Part shown: positions 1 through 9,221 of the stretch, in pieces | Position numbering within the stretch: the first letter of the stretch is position 1 | Layout of the letters: every line of letters starts with the position of its first letter | DNA from: Devosia ginsengisoli | GTDB taxonomy: Bacteria > Pseudomonadota > Alphaproteobacteria > Rhizobiales > Devosiaceae | Length of the DNA stretch: 64,000 bases | Reading direction: 5' to 3' | Assembly: GCF_024707105.1 (NCBI RefSeq) | Contig: NZ_JANQAJ010000011.1 | Location: 879,488 to 943,487 of the forward strand | Program-made: the position numbers and the translations under genes | Notes under the pieces: generated by a model | Told to the model about the DNA's origin: nothing | The model's database searches: none | Seen by the model: the letters and a program-made list of their open reading frames with translations, nothing else

Positions 1-899
1 CCCTTCTCGTGATCCCGGCGAACGCCGATACCGAGGGCGAGCCCAACGCTGTCGATATCCGTGGCAGGGCTCCCCACCTTGGCCCACGTCTCGACGGGGA
101 TCAGGCGGTCGGATTGCAGCGTTTCGCGCCATTCAGAGTAGGCGGCGCGGGTGGAATGCGGCCCCGTCACGACGGCATGGGCGATCAGCGCCGAGCAGAT
201 CGGCGGAAGGGCCGCACAAACTACATTGGCCAGGTCATCGACCGTGGCCGTCAACGTGGCGCCTTCGCCGGCATCGCTGGTGACGGAAAGCGCAGGCGCC
301 CCCGTGTAGCCGCTGCCGCCCGACGTGATCGTTACCGTCAGGATCGCGCCCTCGCCATCGACGGTTGCGACTTCACCGGCAAAGCCGCTGCCGCTGCCGC
401 CGGTCCCCGTGATGGCATCGCCAACCTCATAATCGGCGCCGCCGGCAGCGACCGTGATCGTCGCAACGCCGGTTTCCCGCTGATGGGTATAGCCGGGGAC
501 GCCGATCAGCCGGGGGACAACTCCGAGGGCAGGCCCCGCCTCTTTCAGCGCGTAGAGGCCGGTCTTGAGGGCCGCGCTGCCGACGATATTGGCAATGGTC
601 TCGTCGTCATCCGCGCCGGCCTCGACGCGAACCACGACGACGCGAGCCGAGACCTGAAATTCGCCGAGCTGGCTATTGATCAGGTCGAATTGCGGGGGCA
701 GCGTGCCCGTTGCACCGAGCGCCAGCAGCAGCGCGGCGTCATCCGAGTTGAGCAGGACGGGCGTGTTGAGCGGAAAGACCTCCGCAGTGGCCGCGGGGGC
801 GGTGCCGACGAGGCCGATCACCGACATGTCGTAGCCAACGGCCGGACGCGGCTCTGCGCCGTCGCGCGTGATTGAAATGCCGAAAACCGGATCGGTCAT
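1..899 (-). CDS. Contractile tail sheath protein (P2 FI-like), 3' end outside window
   Basis: This is the outer sheath subunit that contracts around the tail tube during infection. About 299 codons are visible, and the gene runs off the left edge. The N-terminus (MTDPVFGISITRDG, then GYDMSVIGLVGTAP) is typical of P2 FI/Mu L sheaths, and the gene sits where FI sits in P2, after the fibre genes. Residues about 143-222 form a Gly/Thr/Ala-rich stretch with the motifs TGTGGSGSGF and TSGGSGYTGAP. This looks like an inserted beta-rich surface domain; the sheath sequence resumes at about residue 223. The ATG start at 899 follows GGAGAG. Family assignment is from sequence pattern and position. Confidence 0.85.
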   Translation of the reverse strand, partial: MTDPVFGISITRDGAEPRPAVGYDMSVIGLVGTAPAATAEVFPLNTPVLLNSDDAALLLALGATGTLPPQFDLINSQLGEFQVSARVVVVRVEAGADDDETIANIVGSAALKTGLYALKEAGPALGVVPRLIGVPGYTHQRETGVATITVAAGGADYEVGDAITGTGGSGSGFAGEVATVDGEGAILTVTITSGGSGYTGAPALSVTSDAGEGATLTATVDDLANVVCAALPPICSALIAHAVVTGPHSTRAAYSEWRETLQSDRLIPVETWAKVGSPATDIDSVGLALGIGVRRDHEK

Positions 900-981
900 C
901 GGGTCTCTCCTTCTGGTTGGGAGGGCAATAGAAAAGGCTCGGCGGATTGCCGGGCCTTGGGTTCAAGCAAAGGGTGGATGG

Positions 982-1209
982 TCAGCGCCGGGCGCTGGCG
1001 CTGCCCTTGAGGAGGCGATAGAGGGGCCGGAACAGCAGCATCAGCGTGACGCACAGGCCGACGATGGGCCACGCCCAGCCTGGCGTTGCCTGCAAGAGGC
1101 AATCAAGCAAGGTGCCGTCCGTGCCGCCCATGTCGTGCACCACACAGCACGCGTGGATGGGAAAGAACTGTTCCAGCCATTGGAAGCCGGTGCATCCGTC
1201 GCTGATCAT
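982..1209 (-). CDS. Small membrane protein with PLA2-like CCxxHD motif
   Basis: This 75-residue protein lies between the fibre-assembly-like gene and the sheath. Residues 21-26 read CCVVHD, preceded by DGCTGF and followed by an acidic stretch and a further Cys. That is the pattern of the phospholipase A2 active-site helix (CCxxHD, where His is catalytic) and of small PLA2-like proteins encoded near phage tail genes. A hydrophobic helix at about residues 46-66 (WPIVGLCVTLMLLF) and a basic tail RLLKGSASARR suggest a membrane anchor. The start at 1209 makes an ATGA overlap with the gene upstream. Possible roles are lysis, membrane attack on entry, or a vestigial fold. Enzyme activity is inference only. 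Confidence 0.55.
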   Translation of the reverse strand: MISDGCTGFQWLEQFFPIHACCVVHDMGGTDGTLLDCLLQATPGWAWPIVGLCVTLMLLFRPLYRLLKGSASARR

Positions 1210-1661
1210 AGCGTGGCCGCCCATATCCAGAGATTGTCGAGGTCGGTTTCCGACATTTCGAGATAGACGCGGGCCGCCTCGATCATGGGGTGGTTGCGCC
1301 GGAATTCCAGCGAGAATTCCAGCATGGACGAAGCGAGGGCCTGTTCCACCGGGTCGGCGATGCTGGCCACCCAATCGTGCAGGGTGGCTTCATAGCCCTG
1401 AGCCCGCACCGCTCCCCAGAACTGATAGGGCTTGAGGATCGGCAAGGCTACAGGCGGCTCGGGCGGCGGCTCGTACAGCTCGACCGGAAAGCTGGGATTG
1501 GCCGCCAGCCAGGCTGTCAGGGCCGCCGTTATGGGTGCATCGTCATCGGGCAGATATGTGTAGTTCATCCGCCCGATGCCTTCGACGGTGAGGTCGATAT
1601 CGAATGTGCCTTCCTCGGCCAGCGCCTTGATCGAATGGACAGTCGTTATGATCGTGCTCAT
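1206..1661 (-). CDS. Tail-fibre-associated (assembly-like) protein
   Basis: This protein has 151 residues from the ATG at 1661, which overlaps the fibre stop by one base (TGATG, implying translational coupling). The N-terminal half is beta-like. The C-terminal half (PYQFWGAVRAQGYEATLHDW, then FSLEFRRNHPMIEAA and a final LDNLWIWAATL) resembles a short helical domain seen in proteins encoded just after phage tail fibres. Its position matches P2 gene G, the fibre assembly chaperone. Chaperone function is inferred from position; the sequence similarity is only to a loosely defined family. Confidence 0.55.
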   Translation of the reverse strand: MSTIITTVHSIKALAEEGTFDIDLTVEGIGRMNYTYLPDDDAPITAALTAWLAANPSFPVELYEPPPEPPVALPILKPYQFWGAVRAQGYEATLHDWVASIADPVEQALASSMLEFSLEFRRNHPMIEAARVYLEMSETDLDNLWIWAATL

Positions 1662-2713
1662 CAGGCTGTCCTCACCCAAATGCCGCCCGGAGACCAGCTA
1701 GTCCCATCACCCGAACCGGTGTTTAGTGTCTGTCCAGAGATATTGCGCCAGGTGCCCGGCAGGACAGCGGAGCTTCTCGAAGTGACGGCAGGCCCAGCCA
1801 CCCCTTCACCAGATATGATCTGGGCAAACATGAGTGCACGAAGGTTGGCCCCCGAGGTTGTGCCCCCATTTGCAACGCTTATCGTTGACCCGCCCGCAGT
1901 CGGGAGCAATGCCATAACAACCGACCCAACTGGATAACTGCTGCTCGCAGGGATCGGCGCCGCATCGGTGATGCCATATCCGGCCCGCGTGTTGGGCTTG
2001 CCTGACAGATCGGCGAAGGCGTGAGAGTGTCCGACAGCGGAATAGACCCCATCGAAATAGGCCTTCAGCGTTGCCTTGAGATTGGCCCAGGTGAGCTTCT
2101 TGAGCAGGCCGTCCGCCGCGCTATCCACGATGCCGAGCATATCCGCATTGACCGGCGTAGCCTTGTTGGTGGCGCCGACGATAGCAGGGGCGAGCGCATC
2201 CGCGGTTATGTCGCCCGGCGTGGGGTCGGTCACCCCCATATTGGCCTTGGCCCGGTTCTTCTGCGCCGTGCTGAGTTCCTGGGCGCGATCGAACAGCACC
2301 GCCGAGGCGAGGTCGGCCTTGCTGTTCAGTGCGGCGACCAGACCCGAGACCTGGTCGATGGCGTGCCCATGCGCGCCCAGCGCGGCTGCTGCCGCCTGGG
2401 CCAGCCACCGGCCAGCCGTCTTGATCAGCACATAGCCGTTCGGGGCTTCCGCCGCGCCATCTACGTCGGTCAGGTCGGTGAGCGCGAATGTCGTGGAATT
2501 TGGCATGAACCCCTGCAAAGCAGAGGACAATCCCGCAATATCCCCGATCCCGTGCTCATGATCGAACGCCGCCTTGCCGCCGATGGCAGTGAACAAGGAC
2601 TGCATGTCCAGGTCGATCATCGGCAGCGTGAAGTTGGCAAGCGTCTCGAACTCTTCCTTGACGGTTTTCGCCTCATCTGGAAGCGGGTAGCCGCGATTTT
2701 CAGTCGGTGCCAT
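1661..2713 (-). CDS. Tail fibre / receptor-binding protein
   Basis: A 350-residue protein. The body contains repeated phage-fibre elements: two H-x-H segments (AFDHEHGIGDIAGLSSAL and AVGHSHAFADLSGKPNTRAG), Ala-rich trimer-like repeats, and YGITDAAP near residue 240. Short repeats of this type are established in fibres that trimerise. The C-terminal 100 residues are Ser/Gly/Thr-rich and probably form the receptor-contacting tip. It lies between the DUF4815 protein and the fibre-assembly-like gene, as fibres do in P2-type clusters. Receptor specificity cannot be read from the sequence. Confidence 0.75.
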   Translation of the reverse strand: MAPTENRGYPLPDEAKTVKEEFETLANFTLPMIDLDMQSLFTAIGGKAAFDHEHGIGDIAGLSSALQGFMPNSTTFALTDLTDVDGAAEAPNGYVLIKTAGRWLAQAAAAALGAHGHAIDQVSGLVAALNSKADLASAVLFDRAQELSTAQKNRAKANMGVTDPTPGDITADALAPAIVGATNKATPVNADMLGIVDSAADGLLKKLTWANLKATLKAYFDGVYSAVGHSHAFADLSGKPNTRAGYGITDAAPIPASSSYPVGSVVMALLPTAGGSTISVANGGTTSGANLRALMFAQIISGEGVAGPAVTSRSSAVLPGTWRNISGQTLNTGSGDGTSWSPGGIWVRTA

Positions 2714-2724
2714 TCCCGCTTCCC

Positions 2725-5700
2725 TTATTTCATGGCCGCGCCGAGATCAGCCGCGAGCGGCCGGGCGCCAGGCCCGCCCGTCAGGGTGATCTTGAGACGC
2801 ATGAGGCTGGCCGAGAGGCTGTCTTCCCGGTAGTTGCGTTCGACCCAGGCCGGATCGGGCGAAATCTCTGTCGCGTGCAGCGGCAGCTCCGTCCAGTCGT
2901 CATCGGCAAGATCGTACTGCACGGCAGCGGTGGAGCCGCCAGGCAGCGAGAGCTTGAGATAGGCCGATATGCTGTCGGCCGTCGAAAAGTCGAACGCCCG
3001 GCTGACATAGGTCGCCTCGGTTGCGATCTCCCCGGCGATGAATTCAACGGGCGCATAGAGGATCGGCGACAGATGCTCGGTGCCGGTCAGGATCGCGCGC
3101 AGCTCGACGGTCTCGGTAAGATACTCGCCGAGCTGCAACACCTGATACGGCAAGAGCCGATAGATCGCCCCGCCTGGCCGCTCGATCTCGAAAACGACAG
3201 AGCAGGCCGCGCTTGGCAATTCGACTGCCGCCCGCACCTGCATATCGCTGCAATCAACGAGGTCGAATGACCCCAACTCCACCGTCTTGGTGGTGACCGG
3301 ATAGCGGGCCGCCACCAGCCGGAAGGAAAGCGCTTCATTCTGATGCGCTGTCCATGTCCGGGCATTGACCGACGAAAGGCGCGGGCCAATGGGATAGGGG
3401 TGCGAGGTCACCGGCTTTTGCAGGGTGGCGTCGAAGCCCCCCAGCGCGGCCAGCGAGATCGAGTGATCCCCATCGTCCGTCTTGATGACGAAGGCATGAT
3501 CGCGATCATTGCCCGTCGTCACCGGCAGATCATAGCGCCCCGACTTCCAGCCGGTGACTGCGCCCATCATCGACACGAATGCCTCGGCTTCGAGCCGCGT
3601 GGTCGGCAGGCCGGTATCGACCGCGACCTGATGGATCAGGATGTGATTGCTCTCATCGCCGATGTGGCAAAGGTGGAAGTCCACCCCCACCAGTTGACGC
3701 GTTGCCGGCAGCAGGAAGATTTGCGCCTGCGGGTCCGACGAAGTCTGGAATGAGAACATGCTGTCGCCCCCGCCGCCTTCCGACGACGACTGCCGCGGCG
3801 GCTCCGACCAGCGATTGATGGTCGTGGTGCGGCGCATCACATCGACAGTGAGCGTGCCCTGCCCGGTGAACAGCGCTTCGGCCACGGTCCCGCCCTGCCC
3901 GGTTGCGAGCACCTTCTTGGTACCTGCCGGAACATTGGCGGGAATGGTGAACGTCCCGCTGATCTCGCCGTCAACGTCGGCGGGATCGAGCCCGCCAGGC
4001 ATCACGTCGAGGCCGTCAAAGGTCAGCGCGTCGAGGATTTCCCCGACGCCAAAGCCCGCAATGGTGAAAGCCACGCTCCGCTGGCGCAGGAAAGGCAGCT
4101 CATCATTGCGCTGCCCGACCTTGCTGACGGTCGTTTCCTCGGTGACGCGGGCGCCCGACCAGTTGATGCCGCGCTGGAATTCCAGCGTGGCCGGCGAGGT
4201 CCATTGCGTATCGCGCTCCGACCAGAAATCCGCTGCCGGCGTCAGCGTCAGCTTGCCCGGCATCGGTATAAAGTTCTGGTACGGGTTGATCTTCTCGCAG
4301 CCTGTTTTAAGCGCCTGCTCGACCAGAACCTCTTCCACCCAATCGAGCGTCACAGGCCCGGTCAGGTCGGTGTCATAGAAGGTCGGCTCGATCGCCAACT
4401 GCATCAGCCGATTGCCGATGGCCGCCGTCTGCGCCTCGCCCTGATCGCGGTAATAATCCGTCTCGAAAGGGTCGACGAACATATTCTTCTTGGCCGTGGG
4501 ATCGCGCCGATCCACCTCGCTGCGCAGCCGCTCCAACTGGATAAGTCGCGACTGATCCTCGACCAGATTGAACACGCGCCGGACTTCCGCCCATGTCGGC
4601 ATGCGAACGCCGGTGCGCTCACCATCCACGACAATGGCCGGCAGGCCGGTCCAATTGTTGTGAACCTCGCAAAGCGGCAGCACATCGGCCGGGGGAACCG
4701 GCATCACCGGGTTGGTGATAGCCGACACGCCATAGATATAGGCCGGCGCGCCGTTCGGCAGCAGGCCAATGATATCGATGCGGGGCAGCTTATAGGTATA
4801 GGCGAGGATGATGTCGCCGCCCGTCGCCCCGCCCGAGACCGTGATGGTGGCGTCGTCGAAAGTGTCGGCCGTCACGCTGGCGCGATACCGATACTTGACC
4901 TGATAGCTCGACCCGCTCAGCGGCTCGGCCCCTGTCGGAGCCCAGTCCACGCCATTGCCCGTGCGGACAAAATCGGTGCTTTCAACATAGGTGGTGCCGC
5001 CCTGGGTAACCTCGACAATCTCGATCACCGAGCTATCGGGCAGGCCATCAATGCCATTGGACAGCACGCCGCGCGTCACCGAGACCGTCTTTTCCTTGGT
5101 CAGCAGGATCGAGGTGATTTCGTCGATCGGGGCAAAGTCGGTCGTTATCGTCTGGCTCGCGCCACCGGAATAGGTGTGGGTCTCGCCCGGCACGGCCGCC
5201 ACGTCCCAATCTTCGGTTTCGGCGATGCGCAGCGCGGCGAAGCGGACATTCTTGAAGCCGCTGATATTGGCCTCGCCTTCCTCGATCGAGAAATGCTGCT
5301 TGCCACCCGAGGGGCCGAGGGCCGTCACGCGATTGCCGCTGACGATGTAATGCCCATGGGGCCGATCATAGATGGCAATGGCCTGCTGGATGCCATTGAG
5401 CATCGGCGGCGGCGTCTGATCGATGATCGTGCCGTCCTGCAGAAGGTAGACCTGATGGAACTCACCTTCCGCGCTGTCATCGGCCAGCGCCCAGGCGATA
5501 TGCGCCACTTCGCGCGCCGCGCCATCTTCCCCTTCGGCCAGCGAACCGGGAACCAGCCCGCGCAATGACGCATCGTCGTCTGCCGTGATCCATTCGCGAA
5601 CCAGGCGCACGCCGATCGACACGACACCGGTCATAGCAACACCGGCAATGACCTTCTCGGCAACCGGGAATTCATCGCCGGCCACGAAAATCTTGCCAGC

Positions 5701-5940
5701 GGTCAGCGTCACGGTTTCCGCGTCCACATCGACGACGGCCATGGCGCCCTCGGTGCGATCGCCATCCTTGGCGATGAGCCGGCCGAGGCGGTCATGACGG
5801 CCGCGAATGATGGACTGCAGATCGTTCAGTTCGGCGCCCTGGATCAGGGCGCGCTCGCCATAGAAAACGACCGCCTGCTGTTCCTGCACACCGCGCGCGC
5901 GATCGTAGGCAGCGGGCAGGCCGCTTTCATGCTCGTACAT
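2725..5940 (-). CDS. DUF4815-domain virion protein, probably baseplate or fibre-network component
   Basis: This very large protein (1071 residues) is encoded between baseplate gene I and the fibre. The N-terminus (MYEHESGLPAAYDRARG, then VVFYGERALIQGAELNDLQS) has the DUF4815 signature found in tail proteins of large alphaproteobacterial phages. The middle and C-terminal parts are beta-rich with repeated VTVSGGATGG-like segments. No enzymatic motif or membrane segment was seen. The start codon shares one base with the stop of gene I (TGATG at 5940). Structural role is inferred from position and domain; the domain has no assigned biochemistry. Confidence 0.75.
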   Translation of the reverse strand: MYEHESGLPAAYDRARGVQEQQAVVFYGERALIQGAELNDLQSIIRGRHDRLGRLIAKDGDRTEGAMAVVDVDAETVTLTAGKIFVAGDEFPVAEKVIAGVAMTGVVSIGVRLVREWITADDDASLRGLVPGSLAEGEDGAAREVAHIAWALADDSAEGEFHQVYLLQDGTIIDQTPPPMLNGIQQAIAIYDRPHGHYIVSGNRVTALGPSGGKQHFSIEEGEANISGFKNVRFAALRIAETEDWDVAAVPGETHTYSGGASQTITTDFAPIDEITSILLTKEKTVSVTRGVLSNGIDGLPDSSVIEIVEVTQGGTTYVESTDFVRTGNGVDWAPTGAEPLSGSSYQVKYRYRASVTADTFDDATITVSGGATGGDIILAYTYKLPRIDIIGLLPNGAPAYIYGVSAITNPVMPVPPADVLPLCEVHNNWTGLPAIVVDGERTGVRMPTWAEVRRVFNLVEDQSRLIQLERLRSEVDRRDPTAKKNMFVDPFETDYYRDQGEAQTAAIGNRLMQLAIEPTFYDTDLTGPVTLDWVEEVLVEQALKTGCEKINPYQNFIPMPGKLTLTPAADFWSERDTQWTSPATLEFQRGINWSGARVTEETTVSKVGQRNDELPFLRQRSVAFTIAGFGVGEILDALTFDGLDVMPGGLDPADVDGEISGTFTIPANVPAGTKKVLATGQGGTVAEALFTGQGTLTVDVMRRTTTINRWSEPPRQSSSEGGGGDSMFSFQTSSDPQAQIFLLPATRQLVGVDFHLCHIGDESNHILIHQVAVDTGLPTTRLEAEAFVSMMGAVTGWKSGRYDLPVTTGNDRDHAFVIKTDDGDHSISLAALGGFDATLQKPVTSHPYPIGPRLSSVNARTWTAHQNEALSFRLVAARYPVTTKTVELGSFDLVDCSDMQVRAAVELPSAACSVVFEIERPGGAIYRLLPYQVLQLGEYLTETVELRAILTGTEHLSPILYAPVEFIAGEIATEATYVSRAFDFSTADSISAYLKLSLPGGSTAAVQYDLADDDWTELPLHATEISPDPAWVERNYREDSLSASLMRLKITLTGGPGARPLAADLGAAMK

Positions 5941-7946
5941 CAGAACCTCATGAGGATTTTGATCTGCTCGCGCACGGTGCGGCGGAGCGGAATGGAAACG
6001 TCCTTGGCGGCGATGACCTCGCCGCCAATCACTTCATCGGGCGCCAGCCACAGCCGGCCCGCCGCGACCCCCTCGGCAAGCTCGGCATTGACCAGGATGG
6101 CCAGCGAGCTGCACAGCGTTGCATCGGCGTCGTCGAATTGCGTTAGAGCCTCAAGATACAGCTCCCCGGCGCCCGGCTTGGGCTGATAGGGCTCGGCATC
6201 CACGACATAGGCGCCGTCGATATGCGCGGCGACGGGATGCACCGCCCGGCACCGGCGATAGCCGATCACGCCAGCATCGTTAGCCAGGCGGATATAGATC
6301 GGCTTGCCGGAGAACCAGCCAGCCAGCACCGACCGGCGCTGATCGGCCGGATCGTCAGCCCACGGGACGTTCAGATCAACCCACAGCACATCCATTTCGG
6401 CCCAAACCAGCCCGCCTCCGACGACCAATGCCGAGACGGCCTTGATGGTGGGGCGATAAAGTTCAGTCGGGACAACAAAGCTGCCGCCCTGCTCGCCGAC
6501 GACCTCGACGACATCGTCGTCAAAGGTGACGGCCAAATCCAGCGTGCCGGCCGGAAGGGCAAGCACCGCCTCATCGGCTTCGCGTGTGGCCGCCGTCCCG
6601 TATGTCAGGATCGGCGAGGTAACGGCGTCACCTTGCTCAAGCTGCACAGCGATATCGACGGTGACATCGACAGCCGCACCATTCGTCAACTGCAGCCCAA
6701 AGCTGGGCCGCAAGCGATTGGTGGTGGGCTCGGTGGTTTCCCACACGAGATCGTACCGAGACCATGTTGCATCGGGAGCGATGGCCGACACGATGCTCTT
6801 GAGTACCGCGGTTGTCTCCACCTCGCGGAAGCGCAGGTGAAAACTTGCCGGCGCGAATACGGCCTCTATAAGTTGGACGTAAGCACTAAACGCCCAAAGC
6901 TGCCCCGGAGCGGCCGGGATGGCCGCTGGCGGTTCAAAAACAAGCTGGCACTGGTTGATGTTGGCCGTCCCGAAAAAGCGTATCCGCGTATATGGCAGAC
7001 CGTTTTTGACGCCGGTTGCCAGCACCTCTGAACTCAAGCCGCCAGCCGGCGAAAGCGACCAATTGGTCGGAAGGCCGGTGCCGACCTGCCCCTGATTGGT
7101 CGTGTTGCGAATATAGTTGGTCGATGCCGGCTCGATCGTCAGGCCGAGATCGGTGATGCGCGGCTCATTGGCCGCAAATTCCTGCCACACGCCATCGCTG
7201 TCCAGCGCCATGCCGACGCTATCGCGCTCGACCGAAAACACGGTCGCCAGATCAACGGCCTCGCCATCGACAGTCGCACTGCCGGCAATGAAGTCCCACG
7301 AGGCGGCGGTATCGCCAGGCTGCAACATCCAGTTGCCGATGGCCCGGCCTTCATCCTCGGCCAGGACATGCGCGAATTCATGGCTTCGCCCGAATGACCA
7401 GATCGTGCCGGCCGGCGTAACGGCGATGCCGCTTTCATGATCGAGCATCGACCCGTCAAGCGGGGAATGATCGGCCTCAAGCGGGCCGACATCATACTGA
7501 TGCACGCCGCGCCGCAACTGCGAGCGCTTCGGCACCGAAAGGCCGGTAATGCCCTCGATCCGCTCAAGGTCCGGGCTGTCCGCCACCGGCAGGTCGGGAA
7601 AGCGAAGCTGGAAGGAATTCCACCAGCGCCGCCCGGTCCATGCCGGCTCGATCTCGGCGCTATAGCCGATCCATGCCAGGCCGATGGCAACGGCGCTCAC
7701 CGTGCCTCGGATGCGCTGCCAGCGCACGCCCTGGTCGATCAGGTCATAGAGGTTCGGCACATAGGGCGTCAGCTCGCCCAGGCCATATTCGTAAACCAGA
7801 AACGGCAGAAGCGAGGGGATCGGCGCCGCGATCTTGGTGCCGCGAATGAGGTCAATCGGCGGGATCAAGAGGCTGGAAGGATCAAGGGCTTCCGCCAGCG
7901 ACTTTTCGAAAGCCGTCGAATGCTGCGGCAGAAGCGAAGCGCCCAC
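5940..7946 (-). CDS. Tail protein I (P2 gpI-like) with C-terminal lectin-like extension
   Basis: A 668-residue protein. Residues about 1-150 (SLLPQHSTAFEKSLAEAL, PPIDLIRG, LPFLVYEYGL) are the P2 gpI baseplate family, which is normally about 180-200 residues. The remaining roughly 450 residues are an extension with FHLRFREVETTAVLK and RPSFGLQLTNGAAVDVTVDI, a pattern like beta-sandwich carbohydrate-binding modules, and a final immunoglobulin-like region. The extension may bring fibre-like binding to the baseplate. It overlaps gene J by one base (TGATG at 7946). The gpI assignment is firm; the binding function of the extension is inference. Confidence 0.8.
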   Translation of the reverse strand: MGASLLPQHSTAFEKSLAEALDPSSLLIPPIDLIRGTKIAAPIPSLLPFLVYEYGLGELTPYVPNLYDLIDQGVRWQRIRGTVSAVAIGLAWIGYSAEIEPAWTGRRWWNSFQLRFPDLPVADSPDLERIEGITGLSVPKRSQLRRGVHQYDVGPLEADHSPLDGSMLDHESGIAVTPAGTIWSFGRSHEFAHVLAEDEGRAIGNWMLQPGDTAASWDFIAGSATVDGEAVDLATVFSVERDSVGMALDSDGVWQEFAANEPRITDLGLTIEPASTNYIRNTTNQGQVGTGLPTNWSLSPAGGLSSEVLATGVKNGLPYTRIRFFGTANINQCQLVFEPPAAIPAAPGQLWAFSAYVQLIEAVFAPASFHLRFREVETTAVLKSIVSAIAPDATWSRYDLVWETTEPTTNRLRPSFGLQLTNGAAVDVTVDIAVQLEQGDAVTSPILTYGTAATREADEAVLALPAGTLDLAVTFDDDVVEVVGEQGGSFVVPTELYRPTIKAVSALVVGGGLVWAEMDVLWVDLNVPWADDPADQRRSVLAGWFSGKPIYIRLANDAGVIGYRRCRAVHPVAAHIDGAYVVDAEPYQPKPGAGELYLEALTQFDDADATLCSSLAILVNAELAEGVAAGRLWLAPDEVIGGEVIAAKDVSIPLRRTVREQIKILMRF

Positions 7947-8794
7947 TAGAAGTCCCTACCCTTGTTTGTGAGGCTGATCGATCCCAGCGCGACCGCCTGA
8001 TTGAAGGGGACAGCCGCATCGGCGGCCGGCGCGGTTACCGCCACGCGCTGGACGCCCGGCAGCATCAGGCGGGCGGAAATCCACGCGCGCGTGAGATCGA
8101 AGCCAAGGCCGCTCTCGGCCGCCCAGGCGGCGCGCAGCGCGCTTTCCAGCGTCGGCATTATGGAGCTGGCCGTCTGCGGCAAAAGCCAAACGTCGGCGGC
8201 AATGTTCACGATGGTCCGAGCGGCGGCCTGGACAACGATCGTGTCGTTGACCATCCGCACATCCGGCGCCTGCAACGCAGCATCGACCGTGGCAAGCAAC
8301 CCCGCGTCGGGGACGCCGTTATTGTCGGTCGAAAAGACGGCCGCGTAGATCGTCGGATTTCGCCCGATCGTGTAGATCGCGACGCTGGCCACGCGGAGGC
8401 TCGCCCCCATGGCGACGGCTGAATAGCGCGCCTCTGTGCCGCCGGGTGATCGCCCGCGAATGGCCAGAATGACGCGCTGCCGGAGGCGCTCGTCGCTCTC
8501 GCCGAATATGCGGATCACGTCATAGAACGAGGCCAGAATATCGAGATCGCCGGCATAGGCATAAGGCAGGAGATTTGCCCGGAAGGCTTCGTTTACGCGC
8601 TGGCGAAGAAGCCATTCACTGTAGGCGCCTTCCTCCAAGACCTTTTTCGTCAGGCTGCTCTCAAGCAGCAAGGTCGGGGCCACGGCGGGAAAGCGAGAGA
8701 CAAGCTCGGCCTCTTTCCGGGCGAGGATGGTTTCAGTGGGGATTTCCTGCGTGATCACAGGAGCCGGCAGGCCATCGAGATAATTGTCAGCCAT
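7946..8794 (-). CDS. Baseplate assembly protein J (P2 gpJ-like)
   Basis: This is a baseplate wedge component with 282 residues, the usual length of the gpJ family. Typical features are the N-terminal LEARKAELVSRFP-like segment (here ARKEAELVSRFPAVAP), the FREALLRQRVN-like segment (WLLRQRVNEAFRAN) and DLDILASFYDV, followed by ESDERLRQRVILAIRGRSPGGT. It lies between W and I exactly as in P2. A 9-base gap separates it from the W gene, so the two are probably co-translated. Confidence 0.9.
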   Translation of the reverse strand: MADNYLDGLPAPVITQEIPTETILARKEAELVSRFPAVAPTLLLESSLTKKVLEEGAYSEWLLRQRVNEAFRANLLPYAYAGDLDILASFYDVIRIFGESDERLRQRVILAIRGRSPGGTEARYSAVAMGASLRVASVAIYTIGRNPTIYAAVFSTDNNGVPDAGLLATVDAALQAPDVRMVNDTIVVQAAARTIVNIAADVWLLPQTASSIMPTLESALRAAWAAESGLGFDLTRAWISARLMLPGVQRVAVTAPAADAAVPFNQAVALGSISLTNKGRDF

Positions 8795-8803
8795 CTTGGC
8801 CCC

Positions 8804-9214
8804 CTAGATCGCAGCGTTGCTGATCAGGCCACCGCTGCTGCCAGTCTCGAAGGTGACGCGGCGAGCGCCATCCACCGTGAAATCGCCAACGAGCGCGCGC
8901 GGCCGATACTCAACCTCGACATGGACGCGGAGCATCCCGCCCCGATCCACGCTGTCCGGAACGACCCGGATCACGCGGCATCGCGGTTCCCACTGATCGA
9001 TGGCGCTGGCGATTGCGGCGAAGAACGGAACGATGGTCTGGCTATTCATGGGCTCGCCAAGCAGGCGAGGCACATTCGAGCCAAACCATTCCCGAATGAC
9101 GCGCTCGCCAAAGCGCGTCACGAAGATTTCGTTAAGGCATTGCAGAACGTGAGGCCATCCGCCGATGTTGGCCCCGGTCGCAGCGTCGATATCAATGCTG
9201 GGATCAGAGGCCAT
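8804..9214 (-). CDS. Baseplate assembly protein W (gp25-like)
   Basis: A 136-residue wedge protein of the P2 gpW / T4 gp25 lysozyme-like fold. The segment VLQCLNEIFVTRFGERVIREWFG corresponds to the family core (I..IL.T..GER...p.fGs), quoted here from memory of the family. The EPR-like inner core of the wedge follows at EPRCRVIRVVPD. It is followed at once by J and preceded by the unknown 191-residue gene that separates it from V. Confidence 0.88.
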   Translation of the reverse strand: MASDPSIDIDAATGANIGGWPHVLQCLNEIFVTRFGERVIREWFGSNVPRLLGEPMNSQTIVPFFAAIASAIDQWEPRCRVIRVVPDSVDRGGMLRVHVEVEYRPRALVGDFTVDGARRVTFETGSSGGLISNAAI

Positions 9215-9221
9215 TTTTCAG

